Below the pieces are notes generated by a model. The model saw only the letters and a list, made by a program, of their open reading frames with translations. It did no database searches and was not told where the DNA came from. From positions 205,411 through 269,410 of the forward strand of contig NZ_JRFE01000026.1 in assembly GCF_000756305.1 (NCBI RefSeq): 64,000 nt of DNA, in the 5' to 3' direction. Source of the stretch: Myxosarcina sp. GI1 (lineage in GTDB: Bacteria > Cyanobacteriota > Cyanobacteriia > Cyanobacteriales > Xenococcaceae). The position numbers and the translations under genes were made by a program. This document shows, piece after piece, positions 35,324 through 44,224 of this stretch; within the stretch, counting starts at the first letter, position 1, and each line of letters opens with the position of its first letter.

Positions 35324-37216
35324 ATGAAAAAATTTTCTTGGAGAATCTTAATCCTGTGGACGTTACCTTTGTTAGTGGTAGGGTTTTTCCTCTGGCAGGG
35401 TAACTTTTCGTCAGCCTCTGGTTCTAGCTTGGGAGGAAACTCAGCTAACACTAGAATGACCTATGGACGCTTTCTCGACTATCTCAATTCTGGGAAAGTA
35501 AACAGCGTAGAACTATACGAAAATGGTCGGACTGCAATTGTCGAGGCATCAGACCCCCAATTAGACAATCGCGTGCAAAAATCGAGAGTAGATTTACCTG
35601 CTAATTCCCCCGAATTAGTCGCCAAACTGAGAGAAGCAGATGTCAACTTTGACTATCATCCCGCTGGCAACGATGGAGCAGTTTGGGGACTTTTAGGTAA
35701 TTTGCTCTTTCCTATTTTGTTAATTGGAGCGTTGTTTTTCCTCTTCCGCCGTTCTAATAATATGCCAGGCGGTCCAGGTCAGGCAATGAATTTTGGTAAA
35801 TCCCGCGCTCGTTTCCAAATGGAAGCCAAAACAGGGATTATGTTTGACGATGTAGCGGGTATTGATGAAGCTAAAGAAGAATTACAGGAAGTTGTAACTT
35901 TCCTCAAACAACCAGAACGCTTTACTGCCGTAGGCGCGAAAATTCCTAAAGGGGTGTTGTTAATTGGACCTCCTGGAACTGGTAAAACTTTACTGGCAAA
36001 AGCGATCGCTGGTGAAGCTGGCGTACCTTTCTTTAGTATTTCTGGTTCGGAATTTGTAGAAATGTTTGTCGGTGTTGGTGCTTCTCGCGTCCGCGACCTA
36101 TTTAAAAAAGCCAAAGAAAATGCACCCTGTCTGATATTTATCGATGAGATTGACGCTGTCGGTCGTCAAAGAGGTGCTGGTATCGGTGGTGGTAACGACG
36201 AACGAGAACAAACTCTCAACCAGCTACTAACCGAAATGGACGGTTTTGAAGGCAATACGGGAATTATTATTATTGCTGCTACTAACCGCCCCGACGTTCT
36301 AGACTCAGCTTTAATGCGTCCAGGTCGTTTCGATCGCCAAGTAGGTGTCGATAGTCCCGATATTAGAGGTCGCTTAGAAATTTTAGAAGTTCATGCCCGC
36401 AACAAAAAAGTTGCTCCTGAAGTTTCGTTAGAGGCGATCGCCAGACGGACTCCTGGCTTTACTGGTGCAGATTTGGCTAACTTACTCAATGAAGCAGCAA
36501 TTCTAACCGCTAGAAGACGCAAAGAAGCCATTACCATGCTGGAAATCGACGACGCAGTCGATCGCGTGGTGGCAGGTATGGAAGGAACACCTTTAGTAGA
36601 CGGTAAGAGCAAACGACTAATTGCCTATCACGAAGTTGGTCACGCCATCGTCGGAACTCTGGTTAAAGATCACGACCCCGTACAAAAAGTTACTTTGATT
36701 CCTCGCGGACAGGCTCAGGGTTTGACTTGGTTTACTCCTAGCGAAGAACAAGGTTTAATTGCCAGATCGCAACTAATGGCAAGAATTGCTGGTGCGATGG
36801 GCGGACGTGCTGCTGAAGAAGAAGTTTTCGGTCATGACGAAGTAACTACTGGTGCTGGCGGTGACTTGCAGCAGGTCACGCAAATGGCAAGACAGATGGT
36901 AACGATTTACGGCATGAGCGATTTAGGTCCAATTGCCCTCGGCGGACAGGGAGGCGAAGTATTCCTCGGTGCGGGCTTGACTTCTCGTTCTGAATATTCC
37001 GAAGAAGTGGCATCTCTAATCGACGATCGCGTCCGTCAAATTACCGAACAAGGACATAATTTGGCACGTAAAATAATTCGCGAAAACCGCGAGGTAGTAG
37101 ATCGTCTAGTAGATCTGCTAATTGAAAAAGAAAGCATTAGCGGTGATGAGTTAAAACAAATTGTTTCTGAGTATACCGAAGTACCAGACAAAGAACAGTT
37201 TGTGCCACAGCTATAG
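35324..37216 (+). CDS. ftsH: FtsH ATP-dependent zinc metalloprotease (FtsH2-like)
   Basis: A 630-residue membrane AAA+ protease. Two N-terminal helices ('[18 protein letters not shown]', '[19 protein letters not shown]') flank the lumenal domain. The AAA module has Walker A 'GPPGTGKT' (Lys221), Walker B '[12 protein letters not shown]' and the second region of homology '[17 protein letters not shown]'. The zinc site is HEVGH (His436) with a later Asp. The N-terminus [19 protein letters not shown] and the '[10 protein letters not shown]' block closely resemble Synechocystis FtsH2, which with FtsH3 removes damaged photosystem II D1 protein. Light-responsive regulation is expected but not visible. 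Confidence 0.97.
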   Translation: MKKFSWRILILWTLPLLVVGFFLWQGNFSSASGSSLGGNSANTRMTYGRFLDYLNSGKVNSVELYENGRTAIVEASDPQLDNRVQKSRVDLPANSPELVAKLREADVNFDYHPAGNDGAVWGLLGNLLFPILLIGALFFLFRRSNNMPGGPGQAMNFGKSRARFQMEAKTGIMFDDVAGIDEAKEELQEVVTFLKQPERFTAVGAKIPKGVLLIGPPGTGKTLLAKAIAGEAGVPFFSISGSEFVEMFVGVGASRVRDLFKKAKENAPCLIFIDEIDAVGRQRGAGIGGGNDEREQTLNQLLTEMDGFEGNTGIIIIAATNRPDVLDSALMRPGRFDRQVGVDSPDIRGRLEILEVHARNKKVAPEVSLEAIARRTPGFTGADLANLLNEAAILTARRRKEAITMLEIDDAVDRVVAGMEGTPLVDGKSKRLIAYHEVGHAIVGTLVKDHDPVQKVTLIPRGQAQGLTWFTPSEEQGLIARSQLMARIAGAMGGRAAEEEVFGHDEVTTGAGGDLQQVTQMARQMVTIYGMSDLGPIALGGQGGEVFLGAGLTSRSEYSEEVASLIDDRVRQITEQGHNLARKIIRENREVVDRLVDLLIEKESISGDELKQIVSEYTEVPDKEQFVPQL

Positions 37217-37243
37217 TTTAGTAATTCAACTTGCTTGATTTTT

Positions 37244-37277
37244 GGGGATGGTCGCTAAGGCGATCGCCCCATTTTTT
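37244..37277 (+). terminator. Rho-independent terminator after ftsH
   Basis: A GGGG...CCCC hairpin with an inner TCGC/GCGA stem, containing a HIP1-like GCGATCGC half, is followed by ATTTTTTATC, 28 bp after the ftsH stop. The stem is imperfect but the U-run and position support termination. Confidence 0.65.
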
Positions 37278-37360
37278 ATCTGGCAAGCTTTTTTAAATAA
37301 TAAGTAATAAGTTTTTCTCTATCCAAATTTATTATTCATAGTTAGCGGTTTTAATTGAGA

Positions 37361-37391
37361 TCGAATAAACTTTAACCGAGAACTTATTCGA
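37361..37391. promoter_or_regulatory. Inverted repeat just upstream of the recombinase gene
   Basis: TCGAATAA (37361-37368) and TTATTCGA (37384-37391) form a perfect 8-bp inverted repeat with 15-base spacing, ending six bases before the recombinase ATG. It could be an autoregulatory operator or a leader hairpin. It is not the 11-6-11 pattern of a dif site. Confidence 0.4.
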
Positions 37392-37397
37392 CAAACT

Positions 37398-38375
37398 ATG
37401 CTAGCTGCTACCGCACCGCCACAACTAACTACTAATACTACCAACAATCTGTTAGTAGTATTTGCCGAATTTCTCGACATAGACGTAAGTGCTGGAGATG
37501 CCGCTACCGATACCCTCAAAACTTATCGCCGACAGCTACAACAGTTTTTGAACTGGTGCGATCGCCTGAAATTAAATCCCGCTACAGTGACTAAAGACGA
37601 TATTAAAAAATATCGTCGCTGGATGGTAGACAAAAAACAGTACAAGCCTGCTACCATCGCCCTAAAGCTAGCTGTAGTTAGAAGATTTTATCAAGCAGCT
37701 TTAGAAAAAGGATTAATTGCCATCAATCCTGCTGCGGGAGTCAAGCCACCCAAAGAAAAGCGCGATCCAGCAGAAAAAATTACTTATTTAGAACAGGCAG
37801 AAGTTGAAACTTTATTACAAACCATTCCTCGTGATGGCAGCTTAAAAGCCGCTAGGGATAAAGCCATGATTGCCATAATGGTATTAGAAGGTACGCGAAC
37901 CATCGAGCTACATCGGGCTAATATTAGCGATTTAGTTAGACAGGGAAAAAATTTAGGCGTAAGGGTAGAAGGAAAAAGAAGTATTCGAGTCGTGCCTCTA
38001 ACTTCGGATATTGCTAACTTGTTAGTTGATTATTTACATCTACGAGAAACAGCAGGAGAAGTATTAAAACCAAATTCACCGATATTTATCGGCGTGGGCA
38101 ATAGATCGAAAGGCAAAAGAATTTCTCGTCGCGGTATTAGACTAATCGTCGATAATTATCTCCAACAAGCCTCTTTAAAATATACGCCAGGTAGGACTAT
38201 TTCCGCCCATAGTTTGAGACATACGGCAGGTACTCTAGCTTTGCATTCGGGGGCAGAATTACGCCAGGTACAAGATTTACTCGGACACAGCGATCCTCGC
38301 ACTACCTGTATTTATGCTCACGTAGCCGATCGCTGGGAAAACAACCCCGCGCTAAAATTAAATATTGAAATTTAA
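37398..38375 (+). CDS. Tyrosine recombinase/integrase
   Basis: A 325-residue recombinase with an N-terminal SAM-like core-binding domain (about 20-110, '[19 protein letters not shown]') and a C-terminal catalytic domain. All active-site residues are visible: Arg167 ('LEGTRTIEL'), Lys193, His271 and Arg274 ('HSLRHTAG'), His297 ('LLGHSD') and Tyr306 ('CIYAHV'). It is XerC/D-like in length but may serve a mobile or phase-variation role. It sits at the left edge of a region rich in decayed and mobile genes. No att core was found beside it. Confidence 0.92.
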   Translation: MLAATAPPQLTTNTTNNLLVVFAEFLDIDVSAGDAATDTLKTYRRQLQQFLNWCDRLKLNPATVTKDDIKKYRRWMVDKKQYKPATIALKLAVVRRFYQAALEKGLIAINPAAGVKPPKEKRDPAEKITYLEQAEVETLLQTIPRDGSLKAARDKAMIAIMVLEGTRTIELHRANISDLVRQGKNLGVRVEGKRSIRVVPLTSDIANLLVDYLHLRETAGEVLKPNSPIFIGVGNRSKGKRISRRGIRLIVDNYLQQASLKYTPGRTISAHSLRHTAGTLALHSGAELRQVQDLLGHSDPRTTCIYAHVADRWENNPALKLNIEI

Positions 38376-38461
38376 ATTTTGTCTTAAAAACACTGTTTTC
38401 TACTATTTATCTTCGAGCGAAATCTGTTTCTCGAACTACCGATATGCCTGTTTTAAATATT

Positions 38462-38754
38462 TCACTGCTTTCTGTCTGTACTTCCAATTTTGCTCAATCT
38501 ACGAATTGTTGGCAATAGCCTCCGTGAGAGTATATCGATACATCTATCCATTTCAGCTAAAGAAGAAAAATGGAATGTAAAACCATCAATTTCGATGTAG
38601 TAAACTGCATATTCTTTACCAGTGATAAGTTTAGCAAAGATGGATCGAATTCTTTAGCTTGATACCAGGGATTATCGTCTACTTCTCGATGAACCCAGTA
38701 CGACATTGGGCTTTTTGTCCATTTATCGGTATATTCGACCCAATATTTCTTCAT
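38462..38754 (-). pseudogene. Small conserved-looking gene broken by a -1 frameshift
   Basis: The minus-strand frame starting at 38754 reads 'KKYWVEYTDKWTKSPMSYWV' up to 'AKEFDPS' near 38640, after which it turns to noise and stops at 38557. Shifting one frame at that point gives 'FAKLITGKEYAVYYIEIDGF', then 'FSSLAEMDRCIDILSRRLLP' and a stop at 38462. The total of 293 bases is one short of 98 codons, consistent with a single-base loss. No family was recognised. Either a recent frameshift mutation, programmed frameshifting or a sequencing error explains it. Confidence 0.7.
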
Positions 38755-38810
38755 TAAAAATAAAAAATTTGGATAACGATTAGCCTTTTTTATTATCGCC
38801 TAACCTATTA

Positions 38811-38875
38811 TTTTACTTCCTACTTCCTACTTTCTACTTTTTACTTCTTACTTTTTACTTTTTACTTTCTATTTT
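38811..38875. repeat. Degenerate TACTTCC/TACTTTT tandem repeat
   Basis: About nine imperfect heptamers of the type TACTTCC, TACTTTC and TACTTTT fill the space immediately downstream of bciB. The tract is pyrimidine-rich on the plus strand. It resembles the CTACTTG repeat at 33372. Confidence 0.7.
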
Positions 38876-38877
38876 TC

Positions 38878-40068
38878 TCATTCTGGTAACTCGTACTGCC
38901 CGACAATATTTTTGGCGTACTGCGGTACATGACTATCTAACTTTTCGGGATGATTGCGCTGGAGATAGAGATAGTTACGGGTAAAGTGAGAATCAATCGA
39001 AAAACGAGCGTATTCCAAACCTTTTGGTCCAATGCGTTCGATGACTACTCCCATTATCTTTGCTGCCCACATCGGTAGAGTTACCCCTTTGTCATAAGCG
39101 GGAATACTCTGCTGTACTGCCTGTTTACGATCGCCTTTAGACATTACTGGCTGAGTATCTAGCTGTTCTCTCACTAAATCCAGCATTTCGGCACCCGTAT
39201 CGTTACGAACTACGATCCACTGCCAACCAAAGGGCGCACCCATGTAACCGACAACCAAGTCGGCGAGAGAATTGACATAATCAAAACAACTCATACACGA
39301 AGGTGCAAAAACATCTTTTAACTGGTTAGTTTTTAAACCAAAAAAAGGTACTTTTTCAATCGAACCATCCTGATGTTTGAAATGAATGCGAAAGTCCTGC
39401 ATAAACTCATAATGCACTACCGTGTCAGGGGACTTACTGGTAGTTTCTAAAAACTTTTGTAGTCCTTCGCGAGAGACGTTATCGACGCATGGTGTACCCA
39501 AAACATAAAGCTTTTCCAAACCTAATTCTTTTTCTACCGCTCGTAATGCTTGAATTTGACAGCCAACGCCAATAACCAAAAGCCGTTTCATCCCCGACTG
39601 TTCGATTTGCTCTAATACCGACAGATTAGGAGAAAGAGTCGGTTTATTTACCTTTGCTGCCAGTACTTCTTCGGGAGTCGTAGCGATAATGGGCATTGGT
39701 TGAAAGCGGTCTTCTTTGGTGTTTTGAACGCAAACCACTCCTTCTACTAAATTGCGATTGAGCATTTCACAGGCAATGGTGCTGACAATTCCCGTCCATT
39801 GCGCCCCTTCAATTGGCTGCTGTTTCCGCGCCGCTATCATTTCTTGACTGACACCAAAATACCAATCATCTTCATTATCTAAATTGCGACTGCGCCCGTG
39901 TGCCTGAGTCTCTAACTCGGCTATTTGTTGATTGATAAAGGCACAAGCTTCTTTAACATAGTGAATGTAATAGGTATCGCAGAGTCCGCATTCGCTGCAA
40001 AGTTCTTTAGCAGGGCGACGGCTTCCAGGTTTTAAGGCTTTCGCTTTTCTATGAGGAGTAACGGTCAT
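38878..40068 (-). CDS. bciB: Ferredoxin-dependent divinyl chlorophyllide a 8-vinyl-reductase (BciB)
   Basis: A 396-residue iron-sulfur flavoprotein of the F420-hydrogenase beta-subunit family. The N-terminal 'CSECGLCDTYYIHYVKEACA' provides Fe-S Cys residues, 'VIGVGCQIQALRAVEKELGL' and 'VLGTPCVDNVSREGL' are the conserved FrhB blocks, and 'FAPSCMSCFDYVNSLADLVV' gives further Cys. Length and pattern match Synechocystis Slr1923, the BciB enzyme that reduces the 8-vinyl group in chlorophyll synthesis. The related hydroxymethyl-chlorophyll a reductase of plants is the main alternative. It is monocistronic between repeats and mobile debris. Confidence 0.9.
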   Translation of the reverse strand: MTVTPHRKAKALKPGSRRPAKELCSECGLCDTYYIHYVKEACAFINQQIAELETQAHGRSRNLDNEDDWYFGVSQEMIAARKQQPIEGAQWTGIVSTIACEMLNRNLVEGVVCVQNTKEDRFQPMPIIATTPEEVLAAKVNKPTLSPNLSVLEQIEQSGMKRLLVIGVGCQIQALRAVEKELGLEKLYVLGTPCVDNVSREGLQKFLETTSKSPDTVVHYEFMQDFRIHFKHQDGSIEKVPFFGLKTNQLKDVFAPSCMSCFDYVNSLADLVVGYMGAPFGWQWIVVRNDTGAEMLDLVREQLDTQPVMSKGDRKQAVQQSIPAYDKGVTLPMWAAKIMGVVIERIGPKGLEYARFSIDSHFTRNYLYLQRNHPEKLDSHVPQYAKNIVGQYELPE

Positions 40069-40187
40069 TATAAAAAAATTTATTAATTTAAATAGGCAGT
40101 ATTTGTCAGGTTACGCCAAGAACCAGCTTCAAAACCATTGATTGCAAAGTTTTGTAATGAAACGACGTGAGTTCGATGGGTACAAAA

Positions 40188-40514
40188 TTAGCTAGTTTTG
40201 ATAAAAATATCTCCGCCATTTCCTGTTGCTCTTTCTGTAACATTCACAAATAAGCCTGTTCTATTCTGTAATTCATCCAAGACAGGATCTTGTAAATAAG
40301 AGATTTTTTGCCTCAAGGTTAAATTAAATCTTTCGATATAAAAGGTATTCTGGGTTTTACTGCCGAAATCAGGCTTTTTACTCTTAACTGTTCTTGTTTT
40401 ACCGTTATAAGTTTTTTTTCGATATTGCTCGACTATATGAAGATAAGTGTAGCGAACTTTGTGGAAACATTGGGCGATCGCTGCTTGCTCTGTCCTATCT
40501 GTAAGGACTACCAA
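40188..40514 (-). pseudogene. Chimera of IS1-family transposase fragment and haemagglutinin-repeat fragment
   Basis: The open frame has no ATG. Its first ~75 residues end in 'TFYIERFNLTLRQKISYLQ', the C-terminal signature of IS1-type DDE transposases. The remaining residues ('FVNVTERATGNGGDIFIKT') resemble the repeat region of filamentous-haemagglutinin-type (two-partner secretion) adhesins. The frame therefore joins debris of two unrelated genes, as expected from an insertion followed by deletion. Neither part can be functional. The frame overlaps the end of another pseudogene at 40508. Confidence 0.7.
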
Positions 40515-40908
40515 GAAATTTTAGTTGCCAAAACTCCTGCAACAACCGAACTAACAATCGAGGTAAAAGTAATTGCAAATAACCAATAAGTAGCAACTGC
40601 GATCGCCTTTTGGGTTTCTTCTGCTTGTTTAATCGTTTGTTGTTTAAGGGCTTCAACCTTATCTAAAGCTGTTTGCTTCGTAGTATCAATTTATTGAGTG
40701 ACATAATCTCGAACGCCTTGAATTTGATTTAAGATCGGATCGGGTATTGCTTCGATCGAATTGGTTAGAGCTTCGTAACTCAATTTTCCTATGCGAGCGC
40801 TCATTTCTTCAACAAGAACATCTTTTAAAGTTTGAATTACAGATCTATTTAAAGTTTTAAAATCAAAATTAGCTAGATTGGTTTTAATTTGGTCGTAGTT
40901 AAAAGGGG
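40508..40908 (-). pseudogene. Membrane-anchored coiled-coil protein gene with in-frame TAA
   Basis: One minus-strand frame reads 'APFNYDQIKTNLANFDFKTL', 'LSYEALTNSIEAIPDPILNQ' and 'VRDYVTQ', then meets TAA at 40691-40693. It continues in frame with 'IDTTKQTALDKVEALKQQTI' and a C-terminal membrane helix 'TYWLFAITFTSIVSSVVAGV' to a TAG at 40508. The protein resembles small helical, C-tail-anchored cyanobacterial proteins. No start codon is clear, so the 5' end may also be lost. A single nonsense mutation splits it. Confidence 0.6.
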
Positions 40909-40914
40909 CGATCT

Positions 40915-41304
40915 TTAATTACCAGAGGTAGAGTGTTTTTCTAACCACAAAGCTATAGATTTCTGAGTTTCCTGATTCATGGTTAAGCCTTCCATTTTGA
41001 CCACTACTTCCATTTCTTCTACCTCCAGCCAATAGCCATTTGAACCCAGAAAGGTATACATAACCATAAAAGCAGTTCTCTTATTCCCGTCTATAAAAGG
41101 ATGATTATTTGCTAAACCATAACCATAAGCTGCTGCTAAGTCAAAAATCTTTGGCTTACCATAAGCAAAAAGATGTTTTGGTCTAGCTAAACTCGCACCT
41201 AGTAAATTTTCATCTCTAATACCTGCGCTTCCGCCATGTTGCGCCAACTGATCCTCATGAATAGCTAAAACTATCTTTTCTGAAACCCAAATCGGTTCTT
41301 TCAT
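40915..41304 (-). CDS. doc: Doc-type (Fic fold) toxin
   Basis: The ATG at 41304 overlaps the TGA of its antitoxin (TGATG), so translation is coupled. The 129-residue protein has the Fic/Doc core 'NNHPFIDGNKRTAFMVMYTF' (H-x-F-x-D-G-N-K-R, His68) and the upstream 'GGSAGIRDENLLGASLARP' typical of death-on-curing proteins. Doc toxins phosphorylate and inactivate EF-Tu, halting translation. The motif is intact (Lys rather than the Fic Gly after GN), so kinase-type Doc activity is expected. Confidence 0.92.
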   Translation of the reverse strand: MKEPIWVSEKIVLAIHEDQLAQHGGSAGIRDENLLGASLARPKHLFAYGKPKIFDLAAAYGYGLANNHPFIDGNKRTAFMVMYTFLGSNGYWLEVEEMEVVVKMEGLTMNQETQKSIALWLEKHSTSGN

Positions 41305-41525
41305 CAAGCCAATTCTTTCATTGCGTTTCTATATTTATGGCTGCCCTGTTTGTAAATAGCCATAGCTTTTTCAAACTCAGGATCGTAAGCAGAAAGTTTA
41401 ACCCCATCAGGTGTTTCAGTAACAAATACTGTATCCCCTTCACTAACTCGTAATTTCTCTAATACTTCTTTAGGTATTGTTGCACCAAGAGAATTACCAA
41501 CTTTGCGAATTTTGATTTTATACAT
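41304..41525 (-). CDS. AbrB/MazE-family antitoxin of the Doc module
   Basis: A 73-residue swapped-hairpin AbrB protein: 'KIRKVGNSLGATIPKEVLEKLRVSEGDTVFV', then a C-terminal helix 'PEFEKAMAIYKQGSHKYRNA' likely to bind the toxin. It is transcribed first and overlaps doc by one base. AbrB-type antitoxins are common partners of Doc in cyanobacteria. It would bind the operon promoter just upstream of 41525. Confidence 0.88.
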   Translation of the reverse strand: MYKIKIRKVGNSLGATIPKEVLEKLRVSEGDTVFVTETPDGVKLSAYDPEFEKAMAIYKQGSHKYRNAMKELA

Positions 41526-41826
41526 AGTTTTCGGCTTGAGTAATACAAATATTATAACTGGGTTGGTTCGATCTCATTCTTTTTATATTGAATTAAGTCC
41601 TTATGATGAAGAATTTGCTAGTCAAATGGAAATAGCAGAAGCAATTATGCGCGAAGTATCGTGACGTGCCAAGAAAATTAGCCGAATGATTGCGCCTGTT
41701 TGGGTTGTGGATTGAATCAAAGTCAGTAGCAGTAAAATAGCGATCGCATTACTATCAATTACAATATCAATCTATACATTACATTCGGCGAACGCACCAA
41801 AGTATTTCTTGAGTCTATTTTTAATT
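41526..41826. other. Spacer with a possible coding relic
   Basis: The plus strand from about 41520 to 41664 is open without ATG and ends 'YIELSPYDEEFASQMEIAEA' plus eight residues and TGA, which reads like the C-terminus of a real small protein. The rest of the gap holds HIP1-like sites only. It may be the tail of a deleted gene; the start is missing. Confidence 0.35.
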
Positions 41827-43841
41827 CTATGGCGATCGCCGTGATTCAACTGATAGATTGCTAGTTTGTGTATGCCAAGCTCGATAAAAATCAAGATAGC
41901 TCATCTTCTTGGCGCAATCCCAAATAATTCCACAGGCAATATGATGATTATCGTAGCCAGGTGAACTATGTTCTTTTAAATAAGGCTTAAGAGCTTGAAT
42001 AATATCAGGAAGCATTTGGCTACTCATAATTCTCGCCAATAGATAGCAACATTCATTAGACAAGTATCGTTATTGCGATCGTGAGTTTGCATCGAATTGA
42101 TTACCGCAGCAATTATCCTATTGAGCCTTTTTTGCGCCACATCATTTCCTGGATCGAGTCTTTTTAGGTGCTTGATAATATAAATTAGCGCATCTCGATC
42201 TTTAGTTTTTTTAGCAAATTCTTCTAAAGCTTTAATAGCTAACCTGTTGCTTGGATCGATTGGTTCTAATACAGGCAAAGCTAGTTCCTGCTCGTTCAAA
42301 CAATTGTGTAAACTTGGTATATAAATTAATTCACTGAGAGTATTAATTGCGACCTTATTACTCGAATCTGACAAAGCTAACTTTTTAGCTATTTCTAAGC
42401 GAGAATGCTTATCATCTAAAATGTTTAATAATCTGTGATAAATATCCAAAGCAACTTTATTGTTTGGGTCTCGAACCAAAATCTTTCTAGCTATGTTGTA
42501 TTGTTGCCAATCATCTTTGATAGATTCTAAAAGACTATAAATAATATTCAAAGCTTTGCTGCTTCTCGCTGCTTTAGGTAAAGCGAGATAGATAAACATT
42601 TTTGAATGCTCATCTCGAACTTTTTCTAATAAAAAACATAGTCCTTCCAATGCAGTTTTATTGGTTTGCGCTATTTTGCCTAAAATATTTATATAGCAGC
42701 CATTCATACTGACTAATTCAGCACGTTCTCTATGCTTCTGCTGAAATTGGTAATCTTGATAAATTAGATCTATTAGGTAAGAAACTACTTTATTTAAAGA
42801 TTTGTCAGACAGGTTTATATAAGTTTGATTATCTTCCAACAAACAGTATGCAACTTCCTGTGCGGCAAGTGGCCGATTTTCATTATCCAAAAATTTCAGA
42901 GCAGTATATACTGCTTTGAAATTGTCTGGATCTATTGTCCATAAAGCTCTAGCAGATAAATGGTTAAAATCAGTAAAAGCATATTCCTCGATAAAACTTT
43001 CGAGAAATTCGATCGCATTACCGTTTCTTTGAGCAATTATACTAAGTGTTTGAAGGGCTAATTCAATTAGAAAGCTGTAGCCATTAGAACGCGCCATTCT
43101 TTTCAAAAAGACAATTAAAGCATCAATTGTATTTTCATTATTTACAGCTATTTCGTTTAAATAATAAAACGTATTTCCTACCCAAGCATCAGCTTCTGGC
43201 AGATCGTTTGGTTTTATTTGCTTTAAAAGTTTGATTGATGTCTCGATCGCAATACTGGTAATTATTTTATATTTACTACATAGACTAACTAAATATGAAA
43301 GTTCGCTATTACTATCGCTGTTTGCTAATCTATCTTTTATAGTTGCGATCGCAATCTGGTTTTTGGGAGCTAATTCAAGTAATTTTTGTGCTGTAGAAAT
43401 GAGCAGCTCGTCTTGTTGTGTATTTTGGATTGTTTGTTCGTAAGCAGAAATTGCTTGTCTACAATCGGTTATTTTAAGAGCTTTATCTGCTTCCTTAGCT
43501 ATGGTTTGATTAAAGTCTATCTTACTCTTGCTACACCAGAAGTTGCCCTGACTCCAATCAAGTAGCTGTTCGGCTATTTCATCTGCAAAACTGCTATTGG
43601 GAAATGCTGCTAGATATTTAGCTGCTAGGAAATAAGCCCTAAATTCAAAAAAGCCACTGCAATTATCATTGAAGTTAATTAGGCTATGAATAAATCGATC
43701 TTTTTCTACCGTTGGTACATTTTTGCACCCCAACCAATCCAATATTTCAGCCTGACGATCTGTTTCAAAAACCAGATAGTTTCCTTTATCTATATCTTGA
43801 GGATTGGGAGCGAAAAAATCTTGCCCTTTTGCGATCGCCAT
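41827..43841 (-). pseudogene. HEAT-repeat protein (NACHT-tail type), frameshifted near its C-terminus
   Basis: The first frame (43841-42024) encodes 605 residues: an N-terminal block 'FFEFRAYFLAAKYLAAFPNS' followed by about ten helical HEAT-like repeats ('DPNNKVALDIYHRLLNIL', 'DPSNRLAIKALEEFAKKT'). A second frame from 42063 to 41827 continues 'MLPDIIQALKPYLKEH' and 'IIWDCAKKMSYLDFYRAWH'. Together these match the tail that follows NACHT ATPases in cyanobacteria. The two frames overlap at 42024-42063, so a single indel splits one gene. No P-loop is present, so it is either a stand-alone HEAT protein or the stranded tail of a NACHT protein. The start codon is an ATG with AAGG unusually close. 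Confidence 0.68.
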
Positions 43842-44162
43842 TATCCTTTTGCTTCATCAACAATCTGCTCAGAATTATAGAAATTAGTTGATTAAAAAAT
43901 CAAGAATAAATTAAGCGGTTGACAAAAAATAAGTTTACACAAACCAAAATAGGGATTGCCAGATCGAACAAAGCAAAGAACTTTGCGTTGCTGAAAAGCA
44001 TTTTCTAATAAATTAAATTTTTAGGCAATCGCATTACCGAACAAATAGATATTAAATTAATGTTTATGATAATTATTGGACATCTTATACTAAATCCTGT
44101 TTAGATATGCTATTAACAGGTGGTAAAAGGGTAAAGGGTAAAGGAGTTTAAGCTACTTTCGT
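43842..44162. other. AT-rich intergenic region, no gene seen
   Basis: The gap between the HEAT gene and the dxs terminator has no supported open frame. No NACHT P-loop remnant could be read on the minus strand upstream of the HEAT gene. A short purine run (GGTAAAAGGGTAAAGGGTAA) lies at about 44121. Confidence 0.5.
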
Positions 44163-44189
44163 TAAAAAAATAGGTGGGCTTTGCCCACC
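44163..44189 (-). terminator. Strong rho-independent terminator of dxs
   Basis: GGTGGGC and GCCCACC form a perfect 7-bp stem with a 3-base loop (44173-44189). On the minus strand a run of seven U follows. It lies 36 bp beyond the dxs stop. Confidence 0.85.
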
Positions 44190-44224
44190 CTACAAAAAAT
44201 TGTTATATTTAGCTCTAAAAATGA

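Noticed and set aside
37361..37391. dif-like site for the tyrosine recombinase
   Set aside because: The arms are 8 bp with a 15-base spacer and lack the 11-6-11 XerC/XerD arrangement.
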